Part shown: piece after piece, positions 1 through 8,557 of the stretch
How the letters are laid out: each line of letters begins with the position of its first letter
Position numbering within the stretch: position 1 is the stretch's first letter
NCBI GenBank assembly: GCA_964494205.1
Contig: CAZBRD010000009.1
Coordinates: 161,979 to 225,978 of the forward strand
Length of the DNA: 64,000 nt
Direction of reading: 5' to 3'
Source: JBBTCX01 sp964494205
GTDB lineage: Bacteria > Planctomycetota > Phycisphaerae > UBA1845
Position numbers and translations under genes: made by a program
Notes under the pieces: model-generated
The model's database searches: none
The model's input: only the letters and a program-made list of their open reading frames with translations
Told to the model about the DNA's origin: nothing

Positions 1-33
1 GCGAAGCGCCGCCATGCTACCCCTGCAAAGACA

Positions 34-888
34 TTAAGGCGTCGCCGCTGTCGCCGAAACCGCACTACCCTGATGCGAATGCTGCTTCGCCCCATCCGCA
101 AACCGGATGATCGCCTCATACGATCTTGGCATCTCCAGTTTTTCGCTCGAACCATCAGGCCGCACGATCACCAGCGCCGGCAGCGACATCACCTCAAACC
201 GCGTCATCTCATCCTTCGGCGCACCGATCAACCCCGTCACGCGAACATGCACCATCCCGTCAAATCGCCGAAAAACCTCCGGACGATCCAGCATGTCCTC
301 GACACGCGACCAATCGCGCGTTCCGCCCCGATACAACACGACAAGCGTATCGCGATTCGTCTCGCTCGCCTGCTTCAACGCGGGTGCAAGCTCTTTTTGC
401 CACGCATAACGCGGCGCGCGATGAATCAACGAATTATGCACCGGCACCTGCCCCGGCCCCTGCGACTCATCCAAGAAGTTCACAATTCCCGTCGCCGTCG
501 GCGTTTCCGAATACGAATGATAAGTGCCGTCAGGATGCACCAGTATCAGCGAAGGCGCTCGCTCCATTTTGTATTGCGCCGCATATCTTCGATCATCCTC
601 ATTCGCGCGGAACAACCGGCACTCCAGCAATCCATCCAACCGTTCGCGAACATGATGATCTCGCAGCGCCAGCTTCATCGGCTTGTCCATCGCGGATCGC
701 GAATCGAGAAAAATCAGCAGCAACGGCTTCCCCGTCCGCGCCTGCAAAGCCTCCGCCCGCTGAAAATCATGCGCCCGTTTCGGCGCAGGCCAATCGAGCT
801 TGCCGCCACAACCAGCAAACAGCGCGACGGGCGCCAACAACATGATAAAGCCGTTGCGCAGGAAACATGGAAAAGTTTGTCGTTTCAT
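34..888 (-). CDS. Lipoprotein with two thioredoxin-like domains
   Basis: The 284-residue product starts with a lipoprotein signal ending in the lipobox LFAGC, so it should be an envelope lipoprotein. Two thioredoxin-fold-like segments follow, roughly residues 36-140 and 160-270. Each has the hydrophobic strand and the cis-proline-type turn near its end (APSLILVHPDG and LPALVIVRPDG). The positions where a CxxC redox pair would sit read LDSRSAMD and YRGGTRDW and contain no cysteine, so disulfide exchange is unlikely. A structural or chaperone-like role is an inference. A GAGG box lies 8 bases before the ATG. It is the nearest gene downstream of recO on the same strand, about 240 bases away. Confidence 0.7.
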   Translation of the reverse strand: MKRQTFPCFLRNGFIMLLAPVALFAGCGGKLDWPAPKRAHDFQRAEALQARTGKPLLLIFLDSRSAMDKPMKLALRDHHVRERLDGLLECRLFRANEDDRRYAAQYKMERAPSLILVHPDGTYHSYSETPTATGIVNFLDESQGPGQVPVHNSLIHRAPRYAWQKELAPALKQASETNRDTLVVLYRGGTRDWSRVEDMLDRPEVFRRFDGMVHVRVTGLIGAPKDEMTRFEVMSLPALVIVRPDGSSEKLEMPRSYEAIIRFADGAKQHSHQGSAVSATAATP

Positions 889-1034
889 TAACTCGCCTCA
901 ACGTACATTAGAGTGACTGCGCCGCGCCATTTTCACTGGAATCGACGATGATCCCAAGAGTGACCAACAGTCTAGTCACGCTTGATTGTCAAGACAACGC
1001 TCAACGGATGTAGTTAGAGCCTGTAATAATACCT

Positions 1035-1057
1035 CCCTCTCCCTCTTAGGGAGAGGG
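1035..1057. repeat. Perfect 10-bp-stem palindrome (CCCTCTCCCT type)
   Basis: CCCTCTCCCT and AGGGAGAGGG are separated by CTT and followed by GGGTGAGGG. I recall this motif as a widespread intergenic repeat in several bacterial phyla. It lies in the gap between recO and the lipoprotein and has no U-tract, so it is not a convincing terminator. Confidence 0.6.
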
Positions 1058-1130
1058 TAGGGTGAGGGTCTCTTGCGTAGCCATTGTTTGGTCTTGTTAC
1101 AGCGTCTTAGATAGAAACATGAGGATGACG

Positions 1131-1862
1131 TCACACCACCCGCCGCTGCCGCTCCGCCGAAACCAGCTTCGCCCCCAGCAAGGGCTCGCGACCCATGACA
1201 TGCGAAATGTGATAATTCAACAGCGAATAAGGCCCCTCTGTCGGCGTCGCCTGCTTCCCTTGCAACACGGCCAGCGTCGCAGCTGATACCTCCCGCTTCT
1301 CATGAAACCTGTTCTCGCAGTGCCGACAGATGGCACCTCCCTCAAACGACGAAAAATGCGTCAGCACATCGGCACGCCCACAAGCGACGCACGCATCAAA
1401 CCTCGGCGGCGACCCGATCAACTCCAGCAGATCAATCTGGAACCGCACCACACTCCCCAACGAACCCCGCCCAGCCGCAAGCGTATTCAAAAACTCAATC
1501 AGCGCGTCAAACAATTCCGAATGCGGGTCCCACTCGTGCGTCAAATACGACGTGATCTCCGCCGCATACTGTGCAGCCTGCAGCCGCTCAAGCTTCTCGC
1601 GCAGCCCCGAAAGACTCTGTGTCTGCTTCCACTCCGTCACAGTCGCCAAGCCCGTGGGCCGCTCCCCGCGCGAGCTGATCGTAATCCGACCGACATCCAG
1701 CAGATCAATCCCCACCGCAAACTTGGTCTTGGTCGACTTCTTGATACCCTTGGCGATCCCGCGCACCTGCCCATGCTCGCGCGTAAAAAACGCAATGATC
1801 TGCGACGTCTCCGAAAAATCGAGCCGCCGCAAAACCACCGCGGAATCATGAATGACAGCCAT
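1131..1862 (-). CDS. recO: DNA repair protein RecO
   Basis: RecO promotes annealing of SSB-coated single strands and loads RecA in the RecFOR recombination-repair pathway. The 243-residue length is normal for the family. The N-terminal 80 residues form the OB-fold-like part, beginning with the typical SAVVLRRLDFSETSQII. A helical region follows, with a four-cysteine zinc site at C158, C161, C179 and C182 (ACVACGR and CRHCENRF). No recombination gene is adjacent, so the gene stands alone here. Confidence 0.93.
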   Translation of the reverse strand: MAVIHDSAVVLRRLDFSETSQIIAFFTREHGQVRGIAKGIKKSTKTKFAVGIDLLDVGRITISSRGERPTGLATVTEWKQTQSLSGLREKLERLQAAQYAAEITSYLTHEWDPHSELFDALIEFLNTLAAGRGSLGSVVRFQIDLLELIGSPPRFDACVACGRADVLTHFSSFEGGAICRHCENRFHEKREVSAATLAVLQGKQATPTEGPYSLLNYHISHVMGREPLLGAKLVSAERQRRVV

Positions 1863-2204
1863 GGGAATATCGTAGAGTCACTTACGAACTCCACCAAGCA
1901 AAGTGCAACTCAAATCAATTCGAGAGTTAAACAAATTCCGCGCGAACGCCCTTGTCCCGGTAGGGACAAACTGAGAATAGCCCAGCACCTTCAGTGCTGG
2001 GTAACGAGTGGAAGAATGCTTGCACAAGTGCCGAAGGCACGACCGAACCGTGCGTCGTTAATTTGCGGGACGCGGATTAGTTCTATATGTAACAGATGCG
2101 AGAATGCCGCAATCGACACTCAGACAGTTCACATGTCTTGATTTGAGTATCTCAGTTTTAGGCTTTAGGCGTTTTGGTCTTAGGGTTTGATTTTTCGACG
2201 TTTG
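1863..2204. repeat. Gene-free stretch with a cluster of three short hairpins
   Basis: No gene is seen between recO and the next minus-strand gene. Between 1952 and 2040 lie three compact hairpins: TTGTCCC/GGGACAA with loop GGTA (1952-1969), CCCAGCAC/GTGCTGGG with a 5-base loop (1981-2001), and GTGCC/GGCAC with loop GAA (2028-2040). None is followed by a U-tract. They belong to the same class of tiny-loop hairpins seen elsewhere in this window. Confidence 0.65.
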
Positions 2205-3323
2205 TTACGGCAACGCCCGCCCATTCCACACATCAAACGCGCCAGCCCCATTCAATAAATCGATCAGCCGTAAAATGTCGGAAGGTTCCGCCACTCCGCT
2301 CCGATTCGCATCCGTCCCCCACAACGGCCATGGCACCACACCATTCAGCGAGTCGATCAAATCAAGAATATCATCCGGCGAAGTATGCCCATCGCGATTC
2401 ACGTCACCCGGCAAATACCCGAGCCGCACATTCGTCCCGCTAGCGACATGCAGAATATTTGTCCACGTCCCCGGCACAATCGGCTGATCCAGCGTGAGGC
2501 TCGCCGTATCATTATCAAGCATGACAACGCTTACAATCGATGGCGGCGCCCCGTCATCACCGACTTGCGTAACGTAAAAATCCTCTATCGCAACACCCGA
2601 GACGCTGCCATTGAACGTCACGTCCACCACGTTCCAACCGTAGACCGTTTGACCCGAAATATCCGTTGGCTCCCTCGCGTCGATCGCATCATTCTCCGGA
2701 CTGCTCGACTCGATCCCCCGCACGTCACCGTCGTTGACAAAAAGCTCCAGCCGACCACCAGTAAGCTCGCCAGTAAACGCCCGCCACATCGTGATCGGAT
2801 CAGGTCCGCCAAATCCAAACGTCGCCATCGCACCAAGATTCGGATTGCTCTCATCCGCATTCAGCACATCGATCACGACATCTTCCGCGCCAAGCTTCAC
2901 AAAGAAGTACAGCGGAGATACTTCACCGTCGTTTGGCAGGACGTATTGAAGAGCAGGATTCGGCACCGGCAATGGATAGACCCAGGACACGTTCGGCACG
3001 ATACACCCGCAAGGCCCCGCGAAGTTCGGAATCCGCCACGTAATCTGTCCATCATCCGAAGTGCCCGCGATTCCATCCGCCCCCGGAAACGTCACCGACT
3101 CGCTCGTATCCGCGAAATCGAAAAACAAACCGCGAAACAGAATGTCGCCCTGCGGATTCCCCGTATCGACGACATGCAGATCAACCCGAACCACGCTGTT
3201 GGGCGCATACCCCACCGCCGGCATCGCAGGCACAGGCCGCAAGTCAACCCGCGCCCCGCCAAACGTCGCCGTCGCGGCTGCGATCAAGATGATGCTGAGC
3301 GCCAACGCCCTCACGATCTGCAT
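2205..3323 (-). CDS. Secreted dockerin-like repeat protein (paralog 1)
   Basis: A signal peptide (MQIVRALALSIILIAAATA) precedes a roughly 190-residue domain opening with GARVDLRPVPAMPAVGY and containing VDTGNPQGD and FTGELTGGRLE. A second domain is marked by DAREPT and ends in an SbsA/Ig-like strand pattern (PIVPGTWTNILH). The C-terminus is a dockerin-type doublet, GDVNRDGHTSPDDILDLID and DANRSGVAEPSDILRLIDL, closing with FDVWNGRALP. Dockerin repeats bind calcium and, in cellulosomes, cohesins; in planctomycetes the partner is unknown. Three related genes follow on the same strand. A GGGGAGGGG box precedes the ATG. Confidence 0.8.
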   Translation of the reverse strand: MQIVRALALSIILIAAATATFGGARVDLRPVPAMPAVGYAPNSVVRVDLHVVDTGNPQGDILFRGLFFDFADTSESVTFPGADGIAGTSDDGQITWRIPNFAGPCGCIVPNVSWVYPLPVPNPALQYVLPNDGEVSPLYFFVKLGAEDVVIDVLNADESNPNLGAMATFGFGGPDPITMWRAFTGELTGGRLELFVNDGDVRGIESSSPENDAIDAREPTDISGQTVYGWNVVDVTFNGSVSGVAIEDFYVTQVGDDGAPPSIVSVVMLDNDTASLTLDQPIVPGTWTNILHVASGTNVRLGYLPGDVNRDGHTSPDDILDLIDSLNGVVPWPLWGTDANRSGVAEPSDILRLIDLLNGAGAFDVWNGRALP

Positions 3324-3383
3324 ACCCCTCCCCCATTCGTCATTCTACATTCTTCCGCAATTCGCCCCTCATCCTTCCCTATT

Positions 3384-4514
3384 CTATGGTAACGACTCCC
3401 CGTTCCAAACATCAAACGCCTCAGCCCCGTTTAACAGATCGATTAACCGCAAAACGTCAGCCGGATTCGCCACACCACTCCGATCAATATCCGTAGACCA
3501 GACTGGCCGCTCCGTCACGCCGTTCAATGCATCAATTAGAACGAGAATATCAAACGGATTGGTGACTTGATCGATATTGACCGAGCCCGGCAAGTACCCG
3601 AGCCTGACACTGGAGTTGCCGGGAACAAACATAACGTTGGTCCAAACACCCGGCGTGATGGGTTCCGCAAATTGAACACGTAAATGACTCTCATCGAGCA
3701 CATCGACTGCAGCAACAGCCGGACCATCAGCGATCCAAAAATCGTACTGTTCTGAAAGATAAAAATCCTGCGCTACAACATTGGTCACCGAACCATCGAA
3801 ACCCAGCTCAATGGAATCCCAACCATAAACGATTTGAGCATTATTGATGTGAGTCGGTTGTCGCGCGTCAACAGCATCGTTAGGCGGATTGCTCGCAACA
3901 ATGCTTGGACCGATTCCTGAATTGATGAGGAACTCAAATTGGCCACCTGTGAGCTCTCCGGTATGTGCACGCCAAAACATAACGGGATCGCCGGGACCAC
4001 CGAATCCAAAAGCTACCGAGGCCCCCAAGTCTGGATTCGGCTCATCCGCATTCATCAGGTCAAGTACACCTCCCTGGTTCCCAACGTTGACCATAACGAA
4101 CCCAAGTAGAATTTCCCCACCATCAGGTAACCGGTACATAAATGGCGGAAACGGCGTTGGAAGTGGATAAAACCACGTAAAGAAGTCTTCAGACGGGCAA
4201 ACGGTACATAGCGAGATGCAGCTCAATGACCATCCAAACAACGACGGACAACAGCATTGATCGACGCCTGCAATCTCAAGTGAAAGGTCGCCGTTGACGA
4301 ATGTTTCACTAACATCAAAGTGAATGTGGCGAAGGTCGATCGCCGGCTGAGGGTTTCCGGTATCCACCAGAAAAACATCGACTCGCACATCTGTGTTTGG
4401 CGCATATCCCACGGGCGGCATCGGCGGTGCGGGCCTAAGGTCAACACGTGCCCCAGCCCACAAAGTTGCATGCAACACGCAGGCCCCGAAGAAGCCCCAT
4501 ACGAATGACTTCAT
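3384..4514 (-). CDS. Secreted dockerin-like repeat protein (paralog 2)
   Basis: The architecture matches its neighbours: a short signal peptide, the opening GARVDLRPAPPMPPVGY, the phrase HTGELTGGQFEF, a DARQPT domain, then two dockerin-type calcium repeats (GSVNIDQVTNPFDILVLID and DIDRSGVANPADVLRLIDL) ending FDVWNGESLP. An extra Cys-rich segment (DQCCCPSLFGW) in the first domain is shared with paralog 3 but absent from paralog 1. An AGGGGG box lies 7 bases before the ATG. The product is probably exported; its ligand cannot be read from the sequence. Confidence 0.8.
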   Translation of the reverse strand: MKSFVWGFFGACVLHATLWAGARVDLRPAPPMPPVGYAPNTDVRVDVFLVDTGNPQPAIDLRHIHFDVSETFVNGDLSLEIAGVDQCCCPSLFGWSLSCISLCTVCPSEDFFTWFYPLPTPFPPFMYRLPDGGEILLGFVMVNVGNQGGVLDLMNADEPNPDLGASVAFGFGGPGDPVMFWRAHTGELTGGQFEFLINSGIGPSIVASNPPNDAVDARQPTHINNAQIVYGWDSIELGFDGSVTNVVAQDFYLSEQYDFWIADGPAVAAVDVLDESHLRVQFAEPITPGVWTNVMFVPGNSSVRLGYLPGSVNIDQVTNPFDILVLIDALNGVTERPVWSTDIDRSGVANPADVLRLIDLLNGAEAFDVWNGESLP

Positions 4515-4612
4515 GATTCAGCCCCCTTATGTCAAGATGCGTCGAAGTTCCTAACGACAAAACTCTTAACAGTTCCAAGCATTCGTCATTCTTGATTCGG
4601 CCTTCTGTATTT

Positions 4613-5722
4613 TTAAGGCAACATCGCCCCATTCCACACATCAAACCCATCCGCCCCATTCAGCAAATCAATCAGCCGCAAAATATCCGCCGGATTCGCC
4701 ACACCGCTTCGATCAATATCCGTCGACCAGATCGGCCGCTCCGTCACACCGTTCAACGAATCTATCAACGCCAATATATCTACCGGAGACGTCGTCCCAT
4801 CTCCGTTCACATCGCCCGGCAAATAGCCGAGCCGCAAAGTCGCTCCCGTCGGCAAATGCGTAATCGTCGTCCACGCACCGGGATCAATCGCATCGCTAAG
4901 CCACACTCCCACTTCGGTTGGCGAATCGTACGTCACCCACTGAACCCACGGCGCCGACCCATCGCCGCCGGCCTCTGCCACTTCAAATTCATAATCCACC
5001 GGAATGCAAACCGTACTTGCAAACTCGAGCTGAATCTCCATCCAGCCAAACTCGCCCGTTCCGTCAATGTTCGTCGGCTGTCGCGCGTCGATCGCCTCGA
5101 ACGGCGGGTTGCTCCAAACCAGACTGTTCGGCGCATCACTGTTCACTACAACCTGCAACATTCCGCCCGTCAGTTCCCCCGTATACGCGCTCCACATGAA
5201 CTCCTCGCCCGGAAGTTCGCCGTGTACATGCGCAAATGCTCCATGAAACACCGTCGGCTCTTCCGCGTTCATGACATCAAGCACGAAATTGTCCGACCCG
5301 ACCTGAAGCTGAATAGTGCCCAACAACAACTCGCCGCCCGCTGGCATCACATATTCAGAGTTTTGCTCCAAATCAAACCACGCCGGCCGCGATTGGTTCG
5401 GGCAAACAAAGCACTCCGCAACACACGCACCCGATGTCCAGCCCATAAACGAAGGACAACCACAACAAATCGCATCCGCCTGCGGAATCAGCCCGATAGC
5501 CCCTTGCGAAAACGTATCCGTCAGATCAAAGCTGATGTGAGAGAAAGTCACGTCCTCGCCTTCATTCCCAGTGTCCACCAGATAAACCGCCACAGCCACA
5601 TTGGCGTTCGGCGGATATCCCTCAGCAGGCATCGCGGGCTCCGGCCGCAAATCAACTCGCGCCCCCGCAAACGTCGAAGAACAGACCGCGACCGATATCA
5701 AAGCCAACTTTTTTAGCATCAT
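4613..5722 (-). CDS. Secreted dockerin-like repeat protein (paralog 3)
   Basis: The 369-residue protein has a signal peptide, then GARVDLRPEPAMPAEGY, a Cys-bearing insert (AICCGCPSFMGW), YTGELTGGMLQV, a DARQPTNIDG domain and two dockerin-type repeats (GDVNGDGTTSPVDILALID and DIDRSGVANPADILRLIDL) ending FDVWNGAMLP. The second dockerin repeat is nearly identical to that of paralog 2, which suggests recent duplication or gene conversion. AAGGAGAG precedes the double ATG start. It is the third of four paralogous genes in the same direction. Confidence 0.8.
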   Translation of the reverse strand: MMLKKLALISVAVCSSTFAGARVDLRPEPAMPAEGYPPNANVAVAVYLVDTGNEGEDVTFSHISFDLTDTFSQGAIGLIPQADAICCGCPSFMGWTSGACVAECFVCPNQSRPAWFDLEQNSEYVMPAGGELLLGTIQLQVGSDNFVLDVMNAEEPTVFHGAFAHVHGELPGEEFMWSAYTGELTGGMLQVVVNSDAPNSLVWSNPPFEAIDARQPTNIDGTGEFGWMEIQLEFASTVCIPVDYEFEVAEAGGDGSAPWVQWVTYDSPTEVGVWLSDAIDPGAWTTITHLPTGATLRLGYLPGDVNGDGTTSPVDILALIDSLNGVTERPIWSTDIDRSGVANPADILRLIDLLNGADGFDVWNGAMLP

Positions 5723-5783
5723 CGCTGACTCTCCTTAGTAGGGTCCGCCATGCGGACCACCCCCGATTGGTTCTACGCTCGCC

Positions 5784-6455
5784 TTATTTGCTCAAGAATC
5801 GTCCACGCAACCCAAGTACCACAAAAATCAAACTCGCTAAAGTGCCAGGCTCCGGCACTACTGTAAACTCAAGCACGCCGCCAGTGAGCTCGCCAGTATG
5901 CGCCCGCCAAACTGTAAACGGTGGCCACGGTGGTGGACCACCGCAGCCAAAAGTTGCAATCGCCCCAAAATCAGGATCCGAGGCGTCGTCATTCATTACA
6001 TCGATGACGAAATTCCCCGGTGTGCTCGGCATAGTTACGGAAATCGCACCAAGATGCCTTTCGCCGTCATTGGGAAGCGAAACCGCTAACGGCGACCCTT
6101 GTGGACAGTTTGCCAGATTCCAAACCAGCAAAGGGTTCGGCAAATCCGGAAACAACACATGAATACCCGAAAATGGCTCACTCCAAATGAACTCGTTGTC
6201 GTCGTTAGTTCCCGGCACATCGTCCAATCCCGGATAAATCAGTTCCGGCGACGAATCTGAAAAGTCCAGAGACCAACTTCTAAAATAGATATCCCCCCAT
6301 GGATTACCTGTGTCCACGATGTGTACAGCCAGGTGCACCGTTTCCCCCGGCTCATAAGGCCCAGGGACGTCGGGATGAATATCGATTCGCGCACCCGCCA
6401 AAGAAATGCATGGCCCGATGAGAACGGCTACCGATACGCGCACTATTCCGAACAT
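5784..6455 (-). CDS. PEP-CTERM protein sharing the ectodomain of the dockerin paralogs
   Basis: The N-terminal domain matches the three neighbours (GARIDIHPDVPGPYEPGE, VDTGNPWGDIYF, HTGELTGGVLEF). The DARQP domain and dockerin repeats are missing. The protein instead ends in VVPEPGTLASLIFVVLGLRGRFLSK-like order: a PEP motif, one hydrophobic helix and a basic tail. That is a PEP-CTERM signal, which exosortase processes at the inner membrane. The start was placed at the second in-frame ATG because GGAG lies 7 bases ahead of it; an upstream ATG at 6485 has no good ribosome site. No exosortase gene lies in the window. Confidence 0.82.
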   Translation of the reverse strand: MFGIVRVSVAVLIGPCISLAGARIDIHPDVPGPYEPGETVHLAVHIVDTGNPWGDIYFRSWSLDFSDSSPELIYPGLDDVPGTNDDNEFIWSEPFSGIHVLFPDLPNPLLVWNLANCPQGSPLAVSLPNDGERHLGAISVTMPSTPGNFVIDVMNDDASDPDFGAIATFGCGGPPPWPPFTVWRAHTGELTGGVLEFTVVPEPGTLASLIFVVLGLRGRFLSK

Positions 6456-6649
6456 TCGTAAGCTCCGTTCCAGATAGTGTTGCATATCCGACCGAGTTTC
6501 GATCGAACGAGCAGCGGGTTCGGCGGTGATTGCGAATAGAATCGACCTGATATGGACACCGGCCTCCCCAATTGAACTCTACGTTTTTCCAAGTGTCCGA
6601 TCTCGACAATTTACTTTAATCTCCGCTCGCTTTCTATTAAAACCCGACC

Positions 6650-7561
6650 ATGCCCACACGTTCGCACATCTCCCGATTCGCATCTGCACTAAACGCCCTA
6701 ACCTTTTCCCCGCCCGTTGCCTATGTTTACAACCCGCTCGACTACGCCCGCGCCACAGCCGCAGACTTTCACCGTCGCTACGCAATCGGCACGGGAAAAA
6801 TGCTTTTACTCGGCATGAACCCCGGACCGTGGGGCATGGCCCAGACCGGCGTCCCCTTCGGTGAAGTCAACATGGTTCGCGATTGGCTCGGCATCAAAGG
6901 CAAAATCACCAAGCCCACCCGCGAACATCCTAAGCGCCCCGTCATGGGCCTCGATTGTCACCGCAGCGAAGTCAGCGGCCGGCGCGTCTGGGGCTGGGCC
7001 CGCGACACATTCGGCACACCCGACCGCTTCTTCGAGCACTTCTTCGTAGCTAACTATTGCCCGCTGATGTTCCTCGATGCAGATGCCCGCAACATCACGC
7101 CCGACAAACTGCAAGCCAAAGAACGCACCGCCCTCGAAACCCTCTGCGACCGCGCACTCATCAACCTAGTCAACCAACTCCAACCGCGTCGCATCATCGG
7201 CATAGGCAAATACGCCGAATCCCGCGCCCGCGCCGCGATCGCAAACACATGTGCCGTGTGCCACTGCTCTGTGAGCAGTGCCGATGATCCACCGCGCACA
7301 ATTTCAACTAGCGCCAATCAGAGCCCTTTGCGCAAGCAAAGGACCAGTTCGAGTAACTTGCGCAAGCAAGTGACCAATCAGAACCGCGACCGCAAGGGAG
7401 CGGCCACCCAATCGGAGCAAGTTGAAACCATCCAAACGATCCCCATCTCGTCCATCCCCCACCCCAGCCCCGCCAACCCCGCCGCCAACCGCGGCTGGGC
7501 GAAAATGATTGACGAGCAACTGCTCCCACTCCTACCTGCCAACTTTGTTTCCACTGCTTAG
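6650..7561 (+). CDS. SMUG1-type uracil-DNA glycosylase carrying a repeat-derived insert
   Basis: This family excises uracil and oxidised pyrimidines to start base-excision repair. Motif 1, GMNPGPWGMAQTGVPFGE, is at residues 55-72 and motif 2, HPSPANPAANRGW, begins at residue 271; both are nearly textbook SMUG1. Between them, after the strand RRIIGIGKYAESRA, residues about 202-256 are low-complexity and encoded by hairpin-forming repeats (7254-7417) rather than conserved protein sequence. The reading frame stays open through the insert, making the protein about 50-60 residues longer than usual. Motif 2 remains intact, so activity may be retained. No clear ribosome site precedes the ATG. Confidence 0.87.
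   Translation: MPTRSHISRFASALNALTFSPPVAYVYNPLDYARATAADFHRRYAIGTGKMLLLGMNPGPWGMAQTGVPFGEVNMVRDWLGIKGKITKPTREHPKRPVMGLDCHRSEVSGRRVWGWARDTFGTPDRFFEHFFVANYCPLMFLDADARNITPDKLQAKERTALETLCDRALINLVNQLQPRRIIGIGKYAESRARAAIANTCAVCHCSVSSADDPPRTISTSANQSPLRKQRTSSSNLRKQVTNQNRDRKGAATQSEQVETIQTIPISSIPHPSPANPAANRGWAKMIDEQLLPLLPANFVSTA
7254..7417. repeat. Tandem hairpin array inside the SMUG1 coding sequence
   Basis: Four hairpins lie in a row. CACTGCTC/GAGCAGTG has loop TGT (7262-7280). CCTTTGC/GCAAAGG has loop GCAA (7325-7342). ACTTGC/GCAAGT has loop GCAA (7356-7371). CCGCGACC/GGGAGCGG has loop GCAA and a tandem G.A/A.G mismatch (7384-7403). The last three sit between copies of a 10-base box, CCAATCAGAG and variants, at 7314, 7344, 7374 and 7408, giving a period of about 30 bases or 10 codons. 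The first 27 bases (7254-7280) recur exactly at 50449-50475. Confidence 0.85.
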
Positions 7562-7753
7562 GCTAGTCACCGACCGACCTGTTACTCGACTTCTACAGCA
7601 CCGAGATTCCAACAATCTTCGTAGCCACAGAAACACTTGTCCCATTGGACACTTCCAATTCGTTACACTTGTTGGGTAATGTGGGGCGAGAACAATTGGG
7701 TGAGGCGCGCACCAAAGCTGCCTGACGTCCGTTAGCAGATTAGGAGGCATTCG

Positions 7754-8557
7754 TTGAAACAACCAAACCAACAAGCTCGAATTCTTCGTGCATGGCCACT
7801 AATACTATTTCCTGCATGCGTCGCCTCGCTCGCTGCTTTCGCAGGCTGCTCCGCTGATGAAGTTGTAGGAACTTTTACCACTCTAAGTGTTTCTGATTCG
7901 AACACGTCTGAGCCGATCGTGGGAGCTACGATCGAAGTCGCAGAATATGTATCTACTCCGAATTCTCTCGTTGGAGGTCTGGGCCCATCTTCGACAACTT
8001 GCAGGCCTACAGACGATCGCGGCGAATCGTTTTGCCAAGTCGCAACGGTTAACGGCAAGACAGATGATGTACGTCTGGCGGTCAATGTTCTGCATGGCCT
8101 CGTCTATGAGTCCCTTCAAATGGACAATCGCCCAACGCTGACAGTCGCCGGAGAATCTTTCAGAGTCACGATCATCTCGGTGCAGGCCGAGGCACCTCCG
8201 ACACCAACCCTTCGCGTAGTTCCTCTATCTAATCCCGTGAAGATCGAAATAAATGGTTTTCTTCGTGTGCTGCAAATCTGCGATCGAGATACTCAAACAG
8301 AGCTATGGAGAATCTCCACCGGTATAGACTTGGGTTCATACCTGGACCGAGTGGTAGTTGGAACAATTCCTATAAGTTTTGGCGAAAAGACTACAGAGCC
8401 CGGCGTTCCATCATTCGTTTGTTCGGAGGTGCTAGCCGGCCAAGACTATCCAGCGCAAAGCCTCGTGGTGGTCGGAACCTTACCATTCGGCAATGTGCGG
8501 ATCTTGTCGGATCCATTCTGCAAGGATACATCAGGAGCCGCCATCAATTGCGAATAG
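7754..8557 (+). CDS. Predicted lipoprotein of unknown function
   Basis: The start is a TTG, chosen because a perfect AGGAGG (7742-7747) lies 6 bases upstream. The 267-residue product has a long N-region, a hydrophobic segment and the lipobox FAGC near residue 32. The following segment (GTFTTLSVSDSNTSEPIVGATIEV) reads like a carboxypeptidase-regulatory or Ig-like beta domain seen in surface lipoproteins. No catalytic motif is visible. It is followed by a long repeat-bearing gap, so it is probably monocistronic. Confidence 0.65.
   Translation: MKQPNQQARILRAWPLILFPACVASLAAFAGCSADEVVGTFTTLSVSDSNTSEPIVGATIEVAEYVSTPNSLVGGLGPSSTTCRPTDDRGESFCQVATVNGKTDDVRLAVNVLHGLVYESLQMDNRPTLTVAGESFRVTIISVQAEAPPTPTLRVVPLSNPVKIEINGFLRVLQICDRDTQTELWRISTGIDLGSYLDRVVVGTIPISFGEKTTEPGVPSFVCSEVLAGQDYPAQSLVVVGTLPFGNVRILSDPFCKDTSGAAINCE

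Noticed and set aside
987..992. TTGACA on the minus strand upstream of the thioredoxin-fold lipoprotein.
   Set aside because: The hexamer at the right distance is TGTTGG, a poor -10 box.
2080..2092. The 13-mer GTTCTATATGTAA occurs here and at 8901-8913, both next to hairpin clusters.
   Set aside because: Dozens of chance 13-base matches are expected in 64 kb, so position next to repeats is only suggestive.
4529..5716. 395-codon open frame on the plus strand.
   Set aside because: Antisense to a dockerin paralog; composition is the arginine-rich type of reverse-strand shadows.
5841..5859. Inverted repeat AGTGCC...GGCACT resembling the dispersed hairpins.
   Set aside because: It is simply the codons of the PEP motif region (VPEPGTL), and the protein match explains it.
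7314..7417. CRISPR-like array of 30-base period.
   Set aside because: Units are degenerate, there are no constant repeats with unique spacers, no cas genes exist, and the array is inside an open reading frame.
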